Positions 6,599 through 12,367 of a stretch of DNA of 12,367 nt are shown here, in pieces (position 1 is the stretch's first letter; each line of letters opens with the position of its first letter). The notes beneath the pieces are model-generated. The model had not been told where the DNA came from, made no database searches, and saw only the letters and a list, made by a program, of their open reading frames with translations. The stretch spans positions 1 through 12,367 of the forward strand of contig JANLID010000309.1 in NCBI GenBank assembly GCA_024654105.1, written 5' to 3'. Position numbers and translations under genes: made by a program. The DNA comes from Gallionella sp. (lineage in GTDB: Bacteria; Pseudomonadota; Gammaproteobacteria; Burkholderiales; Gallionellaceae).

Positions 6599-8512
6599 AT
6601 GCCAGTCATTACTTTGCCGGATGGTTCGCAGCGCAGCTTCGCGCAACCCGTTACCGTCGCCGATGTTGCGTTAAGTATCGGCGCGGGTTTGGCGCGCGCC
6701 GCATTGGCCGGCAAGGTGGACGGCAAGCTGGTGGATACCTCGCATTTGATTGCGCAGGATGCCGCTTTGGCGATCATCACCGACAAAAATGCGGAAGGGG
6801 TGGAGGTTATCCGTCATTCGGCGGCGCATTTGCTGGCCCATGCGGTGAAGGAGTTATTTCCCGATGCGCAGGTGACTATCGGGCCGGTCATCGAAAACGG
6901 TTTCTATTACGATTTTTCCTACAAGCGCCCGTTCACGCCGGAAGACCTGGCGGCGATCGAGAAGCGCATGGCGGAGCTTGCCAGACAGGATATTCCGGTG
7001 ACGCGCAGGGTGTTGCCGCGCGACGAGGCGGTGAGCTATTTCAAGGGCATCGGCGAGCAATACAAGGCGGAGATCATCGCAGCCATTCCGGCGGATCAGG
7101 ACGTGTCGCTGTACACCGAGGGTGGTTTTACCGATCTGTGCCGCGGCCCGCATGTACCCTCCACCGGCAAGCTGAAAACCTTCAAGCTGATGAAGCTGGC
7201 GGGAGCATACTGGCGCGGCGATTCGAAGAACGAAATGCTGCAGCGCATTTACGGCACGGCCTGGGCGAAGAAGGAAGAGCTGGATGCCTATCTGCATCAG
7301 ATCGAGGAAGCCGAGAAGCGCGATCACCGCAAGCTGGGCAAGCAACTGGAATTGTTCCACATGCAGGATTCATCGCCCGGCATGGTGTTCTGGCATCCCA
7401 AGGGCTGGACACTGTGGCAGGAGGTCGAGCAATACATGCGCCGCAAGTTTTGTGAGCACGGCTATCAGGAAGTGCGCACGCCGTCCATCATGGACCGAAC
7501 GCTGTGGGAGAAGTCGGGACACTGGGAAAACTACCACGAGCACATGTTTACCACCTGTTCGGAGAATCGCGATTACGCGGTGAAACCGATGAACTGCCCG
7601 GGCCATGTGCAGATTTTCAATCACGGCCTGCACAGCTACCGCGATCTGCCGTTGCGCCTGGCGGAGTTCGGTTCCTGCCACCGCAACGAGACTTCCGGCT
7701 CGCTGCACGGCCTGATGCGGGTGCGCGGCTTCACCCAGGACGATGCACATATTTTCTGCACCGAAGACCAGGTGCAGCCCGAGGTGTCACGTTTCATCGT
7801 GATGCTGAACGAGGTGTACCGCGATTTCGGTTTTGACGAGGTGCTGGTCAAATTGTCCACCCGCCCGGACAAGCGGGTCGGTTCCGATGAAACATGGGAT
7901 AAGGCCGAGGCCGGTTTGGCAGCGGCGTTGCAGCAAAACGGTCTGGAATATGAAACACAGCCGGGCGAGGGCGCGTTCTACGGCCCCAAGGTCGAGTTTA
8001 CGCTGAAGGACAGCCTCGGCCGCCTGTGGCAGTGCGGCACGATTCAGCTGGATTTCAACTTGCCGGTGCGGTTGGACGCCGAGTTTGTCGATGAGGATAA
8101 CAGCCGCAAGCCCCCGGTAATGCTGCATCGCGCCATTCTCGGTTCGATGGAGCGCTTCATCGGCATTTTGATTGAGCATCATGCTGGTGCGTTCCCGCTA
8201 TGGCTGGCGCCGGTGCAGGCTGTGGTGATGAACATCTCGCAGGCGCAGGATGAATATGCGACACAAGTGGCGCAAGCGTTGCGCGAAGCTGGCATGCGTG
8301 TGCAACTGGATTTGCGCAACGAGAAGATAACCTATAAAATACGCGAACATAGCTTGCAGAAATTACCTTATCAGTTAATTATCGGAGATAAGGAAGTGGT
8401 TGGAAGGTTGGTGGCCGTGCGTACCCGTAGCGGTGAAGATCTGGGGCAGATGACGCTGGAATTGCTGATTCAGCGGCTGCAAACCGAGATCGGTGCGGGC
8501 AGCACGGCTTAG
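6599..8512 (+). CDS. thrS: Threonyl-tRNA synthetase
   Basis: This 637-residue class II synthetase charges tRNA-Thr. An N-terminal TGS domain covers about 1-61. The editing domain holds His73 and His77 (HSAAH) and Cys181 and His185 (DLCRGPH). The catalytic core has Zn ligands Cys333 (MNCPGH), His384 (DDAHIF) and His510 (LHRAI), motif 2 around CHRNETSG (360-367), and motif 3 around GSMERFIG (515-522). An anticodon-binding domain ends the protein. Zn and editing residues sit at, or one residue off, the E. coli positions. The frame is open from 6521, but that part reads through the tRNA; the ATG at 6599 gives the family N-terminus MPVITLPDGS. Only a weak GGAA precedes it. It is the first protein gene of the translation operon and shares its reading frame with infC. 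Confidence 0.98.
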   Translation: MPVITLPDGSQRSFAQPVTVADVALSIGAGLARAALAGKVDGKLVDTSHLIAQDAALAIITDKNAEGVEVIRHSAAHLLAHAVKELFPDAQVTIGPVIENGFYYDFSYKRPFTPEDLAAIEKRMAELARQDIPVTRRVLPRDEAVSYFKGIGEQYKAEIIAAIPADQDVSLYTEGGFTDLCRGPHVPSTGKLKTFKLMKLAGAYWRGDSKNEMLQRIYGTAWAKKEELDAYLHQIEEAEKRDHRKLGKQLELFHMQDSSPGMVFWHPKGWTLWQEVEQYMRRKFCEHGYQEVRTPSIMDRTLWEKSGHWENYHEHMFTTCSENRDYAVKPMNCPGHVQIFNHGLHSYRDLPLRLAEFGSCHRNETSGSLHGLMRVRGFTQDDAHIFCTEDQVQPEVSRFIVMLNEVYRDFGFDEVLVKLSTRPDKRVGSDETWDKAEAGLAAALQQNGLEYETQPGEGAFYGPKVEFTLKDSLGRLWQCGTIQLDFNLPVRLDAEFVDEDNSRKPPVMLHRAILGSMERFIGILIEHHAGAFPLWLAPVQAVVMNISQAQDEYATQVAQALREAGMRVQLDLRNEKITYKIREHSLQKLPYQLIIGDKEVVGRLVAVRTRSGEDLGQMTLELLIQRLQTEIGAGSTA

Positions 8513-8524
8513 TATTGTCAAAAT

Positions 8525-8528
8525 GGAG
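8525..8528 (+). promoter_or_regulatory. Shine-Dalgarno site deciding the infC start
   Basis: GGAG lies eight bases before ATA (8537-8539) but only two bases before ATT (8531-8533). It is 32 bases before TTG (8561). Spacing therefore favours ATA as the start. No in-frame ATG, GTG, CTG or TTG occurs between the thrS stop and 8561. Confidence 0.5.
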
Positions 8529-8536
8529 ATATTGCA

Positions 8537-9061
8537 ATAGCACAAGATAAATCGCAGCGATTGAATGAGATGATTACCGCACCACAGGTGCGCCTCATTG
8601 GAGTCGAAAAGGAACCCCTCGGGATTGTGGCCATCGCAGAAGCCTTGCGATTGGCGGGTGAAGCAGAGCTGGACCTGGTGGAAATTTCACCGTTGGCTGA
8701 TCCGCCAGTATGCCGCATCATGGACATTGGCAAATTTAAATATGCCGAAAGTAAAAAACAGCACGAGGCAAAGCAAAAACAGAAGCAAGTCCATATCAAG
8801 GAAATCAAGTTTCGTCCCGGGACGGATGAGGGTGACTACAACATCAAGCTGCGCAACCTGATCAAATTTCTGGAAGACGGCAACAAGACCAAAATTACAC
8901 TACGTTTTCGCGGTCGTGAAATGGCTCACCAGGAAATCGGCATGCGCCTGATCGAACGCGTCAAGGCGGATTTGGAAGAGCATGGCGTGGTCGAACAGTT
9001 CCCGAAAATGGAAGGACGGCAGATGGTGATGGTGTTGTCGCCGAAGGCCAAGAAAAAATAA
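8537..9061 (+). CDS. infC: Translation initiation factor IF-3, apparent non-AUG start
   Basis: IF3 binds the 30S subunit, blocks early 50S joining and rejects wrong start codons. From ATA at 8537 the protein has 174 residues. The N-domain includes VRLIG and ISPLADPPVCRIMDIGKF; a Lys/Gln-rich linker (KQHEAKQKQKQ) follows; the C-domain includes KEIKFRPGTDEGDYNIK and RFRGREMAHQEIG. The family N-terminus (AQDKSQRLNEMITAPQ) is open well upstream of TTG 8561, so starting there would drop conserved residues. Only ATT (8531) and ATA (8537) remain as likely starts, and ATA has the better Shine-Dalgarno spacing. In E. coli infC starts at AUU and IF3 represses its own translation through that codon; the same logic probably applies here. 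It lies 18-24 bases after thrS. Confidence 0.95.
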   Translation: MAQDKSQRLNEMITAPQVRLIGVEKEPLGIVAIAEALRLAGEAELDLVEISPLADPPVCRIMDIGKFKYAESKKQHEAKQKQKQVHIKEIKFRPGTDEGDYNIKLRNLIKFLEDGNKTKITLRFRGREMAHQEIGMRLIERVKADLEEHGVVEQFPKMEGRQMVMVLSPKAKKK

Positions 9062-9102
9062 GTGTAGGTTGGGTTAGCAGCTTTATCGCGTAACACAACA
9101 TC
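9062..9102 (+). repeat. Palindromic repeat, GTTGGGTTA family, copy 1 (after infC)
   Basis: GTGTAGGTTGGGTTAG (9062-9077) starts at the base after the infC stop codon and is identical to 9805-9820. A degenerate inverted arm, GCGTAACACAACATC (9088-9102), follows. GTTGGGTTA pairs imperfectly with TAACACAAC around a short centre. From memory, this motif pair (GTTGGGTTA with TAACCCAAC) is a common dispersed intergenic repeat in many bacteria. This copy looks older than the rplT-pheS copy because its right arm carries a mismatch. Confidence 0.7.
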
Positions 9103-9242
9103 AAAAATGAATTGAATTGTCTCGGCAGCAAGGGGATGGCCGGAGCGATGAAGTAGCAAACAGTCCCCAATAAAAAGTGGCGTATGGGTTATCAAGTTTT
9201 TCCACTGGAAAACACCTGCCGCCATAACTTAAAGGAGCAATC
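9103..9242 (+). promoter_or_regulatory. infC-rpmI leader region, candidate L20 autoregulatory RNA
   Basis: This is 140 non-coding bases before rpmI. TTTTCC (9198-9203) pairs with GGAAAA (9207-9212). GTTAT (9188-9192) can close an outer stem with ATAAC (9224-9228), just before the rpmI Shine-Dalgarno at 9231-9236. A longer-range GGGGA (9132-9136) with TCCCC (9164-9168) is possible. In E. coli L20 represses rpmI-rplT through a leader structure in this same gap. A similar role here rests on position and potential folding, not on recognised sequence. Confidence 0.3.
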
Positions 9243-9440
9243 ATGCCCAAGATGAAAACCAAAAGCGGAGCGGCCAAGCGTTTCACGATTCGCGCCGGCG
9301 GCAGCGTCAAGCGCTCGCAAGCGTTCAAGCGCCACATTCTGACCAAGAAGACCACCAAGAACAAACGTCAGTTGCGCGGTACGACTGAAGTCCACGCAAC
9401 CAATAAAGCATCGGTTCGCGCCATGATGCCTTACGCATAA
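9243..9440 (+). CDS. rpmI: 50S ribosomal protein L35
   Basis: This 65-residue, highly basic protein begins MPKMKTKSGAAKRF and has the typical KRSQAFKRHILTKK near 23-36, with a C-terminal MMPYA. It is a structural protein of the large subunit. The ATG follows a strong AAAGGAG six bases upstream. Its TAA overlaps the Shine-Dalgarno of rplT ten bases before that start, so the two are almost surely translated together. Full length for the family. Confidence 0.98.
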   Translation: MPKMKTKSGAAKRFTIRAGGSVKRSQAFKRHILTKKTTKNKRQLRGTTEVHATNKASVRAMMPYA

Positions 9441-9450
9441 GGAGCAGACC

Positions 9451-9810
9451 ATGCCAAGAGTAAAACGTGGAGTAACGGCACGCGCCAGCCATAAAAGAGT
9501 ATTAGCGCAGGCCAAGGGGTATCGCGGTCGCCGCAAGAACGTCTACCGTATCGCCAAACAGGCGGTAATGAAAGCGGGGCAATATTCCTATCGCGATCGC
9601 CGCCAGAAGAAACGCCAGTTCCGCACCTTGTGGATTGCGCGTATCAATGCTGCGGCGCGTGAGCAAGGCATGAACTACAGCGTATTCATGAACGGCCTGA
9701 AGAAGGCCGAGATTCAAATTGACCGCAAGGTATTGTCGGACATCGCGGTGTTCGACAAGGCAGCGTTTGCACAATTCGTGGTGCAAGCCAAAGCCAGCCT
9801 CGGCGTGTAG
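9451..9810 (+). CDS. rplT: 50S ribosomal protein L20
   Basis: This 119-residue basic protein begins MPRVKRGVTARASHKRVL and includes AKGYRGRRKNVYR and YRDRRQKKRQFRTLWI. The N-terminal arm binds 23S rRNA during early assembly, and the globular C-domain from about residue 60 often acts as translational repressor of its own operon. TAAGGAG just upstream combines the rpmI stop with the ribosome-binding site. The last codon (Val119) and the TAG stop are part of the dispersed repeat GTGTAGGTTGGGTTAG, so the extreme C-terminus may have been reset by that element. The rest of the protein looks normal. Confidence 0.98.
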   Translation: MPRVKRGVTARASHKRVLAQAKGYRGRRKNVYRIAKQAVMKAGQYSYRDRRQKKRQFRTLWIARINAAAREQGMNYSVFMNGLKKAEIQIDRKVLSDIAVFDKAAFAQFVVQAKASLGV

Positions 9811-9910
9811 GTTGGGTTAGGCGCAGGAAACAACAAGTGCTTTTCACGTTTGCCTCCTCTCCCGCAGGCGGGAGAGGATTGAGGTGAGGGGTCTGCGCCG
9901 TAACCCAACG
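9805..9910 (+). repeat. Palindromic repeat, GTTGGGTTA family, copy 2, carrying a second palindrome inside
   Basis: The left arm GTGTAGGTTGGGTTAG (9805-9820) is identical to 9062-9077. Bases 9811-9826 (GTTGGGTTA then GGCGCAG) pair with 9893-9909 (CTGCGCC, one bulged G, TAACCCAAC), giving a stem of 16 pairs. The 66 bases between the arms hold an unrelated palindrome (9850-9890). The element overlaps the last codon and stop of rplT. Its RNA would be a strong hairpin just before the pheS terminator/attenuator. Confidence 0.75.
9850..9890 (-). repeat. C/G-rich palindromic repeat (CCCTCACC type), intergenic copy
   Basis: CCTCTCCCGC (9856-9865) pairs with GCGGGAGAGG (9868-9877). Read on the minus strand the unit starts CCCTCACCTCAATCCTCTCC and ends GGGAGAGGAGGCAA. 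It could encode PHLNPLPPAGEEA. A second copy lies in pheT at 12315-12352, differing mainly by three bases at the loop. It is nested inside the larger repeat at 9805-9910. Confidence 0.8.
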
Positions 9911-9920
9911 TATGGGTGTC

Positions 9921-9950
9921 AAGGAGGCGTATTTCGCCTCCTTTTTTGTT
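9921..9950 (+). terminator. Strong intrinsic terminator or attenuator before pheS
   Basis: AAGGAGGCG (9921-9929) pairs perfectly with CGCCTCCTT (9935-9943) around the five-base loop TATTT, and six T (9942-9947) then GTT follow. It stands 34 bases before pheS. It could end the thrS-rplT transcript or act as an attenuator, as before E. coli pheST. I found no Phe-rich leader peptide with an ATG nearby, so classic attenuation is unproven. Confidence 0.8.
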
Positions 9951-9983
9951 TGTGGCATTCCCTTTTGGGTAGTGGTGTTATAG

Positions 9984-10967
9984 ATGCAAGAACTCCAACA
10001 AATTCTCGATCAGGCCCTGCAGCAGTTCGCAGTAATCGGCGATGAAGCCGAATTAGAGCAGGTCAAAGCGAAATATCTGGGCAAGGAGGGCAGCCTCACT
10101 GTCTTGCTCAAAGGCTTGGGCAAGTTGTCTGCCGAAGAGCGCCCGGCTGCGGGCGCGCGCATCAACCAAGTCAAACAAGGTATCGAAGCCGCCTTGCAAC
10201 AGCGGCGCGATTTACTACAGCAAAACAAACTGGCGCAAAAACTGGCGGCGGAAGCGCTGGATGTCACATTGCCCGGGCGCGGTCTGGGCACGGGCGGTTT
10301 GCATCCGGTGACGCGCACGCTGGAACGCATCGAGCAATTGTTTCATTCGCTGGGTTTTGCCACCGCGTCCGGTCCGGAAATCGAACGCGATTTCTACAAC
10401 TTCACCGCGCTGAATATCCCGGAAAATCATCCGGCGCGCGCGATGCACGACACCTTTTACATCGACCCCCAGCATGTGTTGCGCACCCATACCTCGCCGG
10501 TGCAGGTGCGTTACATGGAAGCCAATCAGCCTCCGTTGAAGATCATTTCTTCCGGGCGCGTCTATCGTGTCGATTCCGATGCCACGCATTCACCGATGTT
10601 TCATCAGGTTGAAGGTCTGTGGGTTGATGAAGAAATCAGTTTTGCCAATCTCAAAGGTGTGGTGCAGGATTTTCTGCAGCGCTTTTTCGAGCGTGAAGAT
10701 CTGACGGTGCGCTTTCGCCCATCATTTTTCCCGTTTACAGAACCATCAGCTGAAATGGATATGAGCTGGAACGGAGGCTGGCTTGAGATTGGCGGCTGCG
10801 GTATGGTGCACCCGAACGTGCTGAAGCACGTCAACATCGACAGCGAAAAATATCTCGGTTTCGCGTTTGGCCTGGGCGTGGAACGCCTGGCGATGCTGCG
10901 CTACGGCGTGAACGATCTGCGCCTGTTCTACGAGAGCGATTTGCGCTTCCTCAAACAATTCAACTGA
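9984..10967 (+). CDS. pheS: Phenylalanyl-tRNA synthetase alpha subunit
   Basis: This 327-residue class II catalytic subunit has the same length as E. coli PheS. An N-terminal coiled coil (about 1-85) contacts tRNA-Phe. LGTGGLHPVTRT (101-112) starts the core. Motif 2 runs from GRVYR (191-195) to FHQVEG (206-211), and motif 3 is GFAFGLGVERLAML (292-305). GGCGMVHPNVL (270-280) is conserved. It forms an alpha2-beta2 enzyme with PheT. The start is the first ATG and gives the family N-terminus; the ribosome-binding site is weak. A terminator-like hairpin lies just upstream. pheT begins 28 bases after the stop. Confidence 0.98.
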   Translation: MQELQQILDQALQQFAVIGDEAELEQVKAKYLGKEGSLTVLLKGLGKLSAEERPAAGARINQVKQGIEAALQQRRDLLQQNKLAQKLAAEALDVTLPGRGLGTGGLHPVTRTLERIEQLFHSLGFATASGPEIERDFYNFTALNIPENHPARAMHDTFYIDPQHVLRTHTSPVQVRYMEANQPPLKIISSGRVYRVDSDATHSPMFHQVEGLWVDEEISFANLKGVVQDFLQRFFEREDLTVRFRPSFFPFTEPSAEMDMSWNGGWLEIGGCGMVHPNVLKHVNIDSEKYLGFAFGLGVERLAMLRYGVNDLRLFYESDLRFLKQFN

Positions 10968-10995
10968 GAACGGCTATTTAACTGGGTACATAGGG

Positions 10996-12367
10996 ATGAA
11001 ATTTTCCGAGAATTGGCTAAGAACCTGGGTGAACCCGGCGTTGTCCAGCGAGGCGTTGGCGCATGCGCTGACCATGGCCGGGCTGGAAGTCGAGGCGCTG
11101 GAAGCCGTTGCGCCCGCGTTCGAAAACGTGGTGATCGCCGAAGTGCTGGAAGTGGTCAAGCATCCCGACGCGGATCGATTGAACCTGTGCCAGGTGAACG
11201 TCGGCGAAGCGCGCCCCCTGACCATCGTATGCGGCGCGGCAAATGTGGCAGTCGGCGCGAAAGTGCCGTGCGCGCGCATCGGCGCGGTACTGCCAGGTGA
11301 CTTCGTCATCAAGCAGGCCACGGTGCGCAACGTCGAGTCGTTTGGCATGTTGTGCTCCGAAAAAGAGCTGGGCCTGGCCGAAGAAAGCCAGGGGTTATGG
11401 CTGTTGCCCGTCGACGCGCCGGTGGGCAAGACGCTGCGCGAATACCTGGAGCTGGACGACAAGTTGTTCACGCTCAAGCTCACGCCGAACCGCAGCGATT
11501 GTTCCGGCATGGTTGGTGTGGCGCGTGAAGTCGCGGCGCTGACCGGCAGCCCGCTCAAGCCGCTGGAAATTCAAATACAACCCGTTACCTTGCCCGAACA
11601 ATTGCCGGTGCAGGTGGCCGATGCGCGGGCCTGCCCGCTGTATTGCGGACGCCTGGTGCGCGGCGTGAATGCCGCAGCGCCCACGCCGGCCTGGATGCTG
11701 CGCCGCCTGGAGCGCAGCGGCTTGCGCGGCATCAGCGCGGTGGTGGATATCACCAACTACGTGATGCTGGAAATGGGCCAGCCGCTGCACGCTTTCGATG
11801 CGGTGCAACTGTCCGGCGGCGTTACGGTGCGCAAGGCGCGCAACGGCGAAGCGCTGACCTTGCTCAACGAACAGACAGTGACGCTCGACGAGGAGGTGCT
11901 GGTCATCGCCGACGATGCGCGGGTGCTGGCGCTGGCGGGCATCATGGGCGGGCAGGGCAGCGGAGTGGAAACTGCCACCCGGGATGTGTTTCTGGAGAGC
12001 GCGTTTTTTCATCCCGATGCCATCGCCGGCAAGGCGCGCCGTTTCGGGCTGGCAACCGATTCTTCGTTCCGCTTCGAGCGCGGCGTGGATTTTTCCGCGA
12101 CGCGCCAGGCATTGGAGCGCGCCACGCAACTGCTGCTGGAAATTTGCGGCGGCAGCGCCGGGGCAATTACCGAAGTGCGCGGCGAACTTCCAAAGCGCAC
12201 AGCGATTGCGTTGCGCCGCTCGCGCGTCGCGCGGGTGCTCGGTATTGCGCTGGACAACACACAAATTGCCACCTTGCTGAAGCGGTTGCAACTGGATTTC
12301 GTGGTTAACAACAACCCTCACCTCAATCCTCTCCCGGAGGGAGAGGAGGCAATTGCCGCCTCTGCGA
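10996..12367 (+). CDS. pheT: Phenylalanyl-tRNA synthetase beta subunit (partial, 3' end outside window)
   Basis: The frame from ATG 10996 is open to the window edge: 457 codons of a protein usually near 795 residues. The tRNA-binding OB-fold (about 39-150) includes KHPDADRLNLCQV and VCGAANV. LTPNRSDCSGMVGVARE lies at 162-178. The B3/B4 editing domain holds VVDITNYVMLEMGQPLHAFD (249-268, with His265). B5 begins near 400, with RVARVLGIALDNTQIATLL. At residues 440-452 the family sequence is broken by NPHLNPLPEGEEA, encoded by a palindromic repeat also found before pheS. No frameshift is seen up to the end. The ribosome-binding site is weak. PheT proofreads mischarged Tyr-tRNA-Phe and completes the alpha2-beta2 enzyme. 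Confidence 0.97.
   Translation, partial: MKFSENWLRTWVNPALSSEALAHALTMAGLEVEALEAVAPAFENVVIAEVLEVVKHPDADRLNLCQVNVGEARPLTIVCGAANVAVGAKVPCARIGAVLPGDFVIKQATVRNVESFGMLCSEKELGLAEESQGLWLLPVDAPVGKTLREYLELDDKLFTLKLTPNRSDCSGMVGVAREVAALTGSPLKPLEIQIQPVTLPEQLPVQVADARACPLYCGRLVRGVNAAAPTPAWMLRRLERSGLRGISAVVDITNYVMLEMGQPLHAFDAVQLSGGVTVRKARNGEALTLLNEQTVTLDEEVLVIADDARVLALAGIMGGQGSGVETATRDVFLESAFFHPDAIAGKARRFGLATDSSFRFERGVDFSATRQALERATQLLLEICGGSAGAITEVRGELPKRTAIALRRSRVARVLGIALDNTQIATLLKRLQLDFVVNNNPHLNPLPEGEEAIAASA
12315..12352 (+). repeat. C/G-rich palindromic repeat (CCCTCACC type), in-frame copy inside pheT
   Basis: TCCTCTCCC (12327-12335) pairs with GGGAGAGGA (12339-12347) around GGA. The 38-base unit matches the 41-base minus-strand unit at 9890-9850: 22 bases identical on the left and 14 on the right, with a three-base length difference at the loop. 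Read in the pheT frame it gives PHLNPLPEGEEA and no stop. A further palindrome, GGCAATTGCC (12348-12357), overlaps its right end. Confidence 0.85.

Noticed and set aside
9686..9958. 90-codon minus-strand frame containing TPHLNPLPPAGEEA
   Set aside because: It is made of repeat sequence plus antisense of rplT and the pheS terminator. The peptide similarity to pheT reflects the shared palindrome, not a gene.
9811..9983. Phe-rich leader peptide (pheM/pheL type) before pheS
   Set aside because: No ATG/GTG-started short frame with clustered Phe codons was found. The gap is filled by repeats and the terminator.
11395..12321. 308-codon open frame on the minus strand opposite pheT
   Set aside because: Antisense to pheT, with a His/Gln/Arg-rich shadow translation and no ribosome-binding site worth noting.
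1..12367. CRISPR array, phage genes, toxin-antitoxin or other defence genes
   Set aside because: No regularly spaced repeats and no proteins of those kinds. Apart from the transposase scar and small palindromes, the window is core metabolism and translation.

Overview
This looks like chromosomal housekeeping DNA from a betaproteobacterium, probably near the Nitrosomonadales/Gallionellaceae. That placement is inferred from gene order and protein character; no database was searched. Two conserved blocks support it: sdhC-sdhD-sdhA-sdhB-sdhE-gltA, and tRNA-Val(GAC)-thrS-infC-rpmI-rplT-pheS-pheT.

Layout. Positions 2-115 hold the C-terminal end of an unrecognised gene (+). Positions 176-232 (-) look like a short decayed piece of an IS256-type transposase. 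Next comes a divergent pair: ybbA (ABC transporter ATPase, 234-902, -) and tesA (secreted GDSL esterase/lysophospholipase, 901-1515, +), whose start codons overlap in one CATG. From 6305 down to 1559 on the minus strand runs a tight operon for the four succinate dehydrogenase subunits, the flavin-insertion factor SdhE and citrate synthase. Five of these genes overlap or nearly touch. From 6430 rightward on the plus strand a strong sigma70-type promoter precedes tRNA-Val(GAC). It is followed by a hairpin, thrS, infC (apparently with a non-AUG start), rpmI and rplT, a strong intrinsic terminator/attenuator, pheS, and a pheT that runs off the window.

How the genes work together. The minus-strand operon joins two TCA-cycle steps, citrate synthase and succinate oxidation, to the membrane quinone pool. 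The plus-strand block makes translation components: a tRNA, two aminoacyl-tRNA synthetases, IF3 and ribosomal proteins L35 and L20.

Most unusual content. Two families of small palindromic repeats are scattered through the translation block. A 16-base repeat sits directly after the infC stop codon and again across the rplT stop codon, where it supplies the last codon and the stop. In the second place it forms the outer arms of a long stem that encloses a different, C/G-rich palindrome. A second copy of that inner palindrome lies inside the pheT coding sequence, in frame, and would add a peptide of the type PHLNPLPEGEEA to the B5 domain of phenylalanyl-tRNA synthetase beta. I did not find a large undescribed system; the coding insertion of a dispersed palindrome is the best lead.
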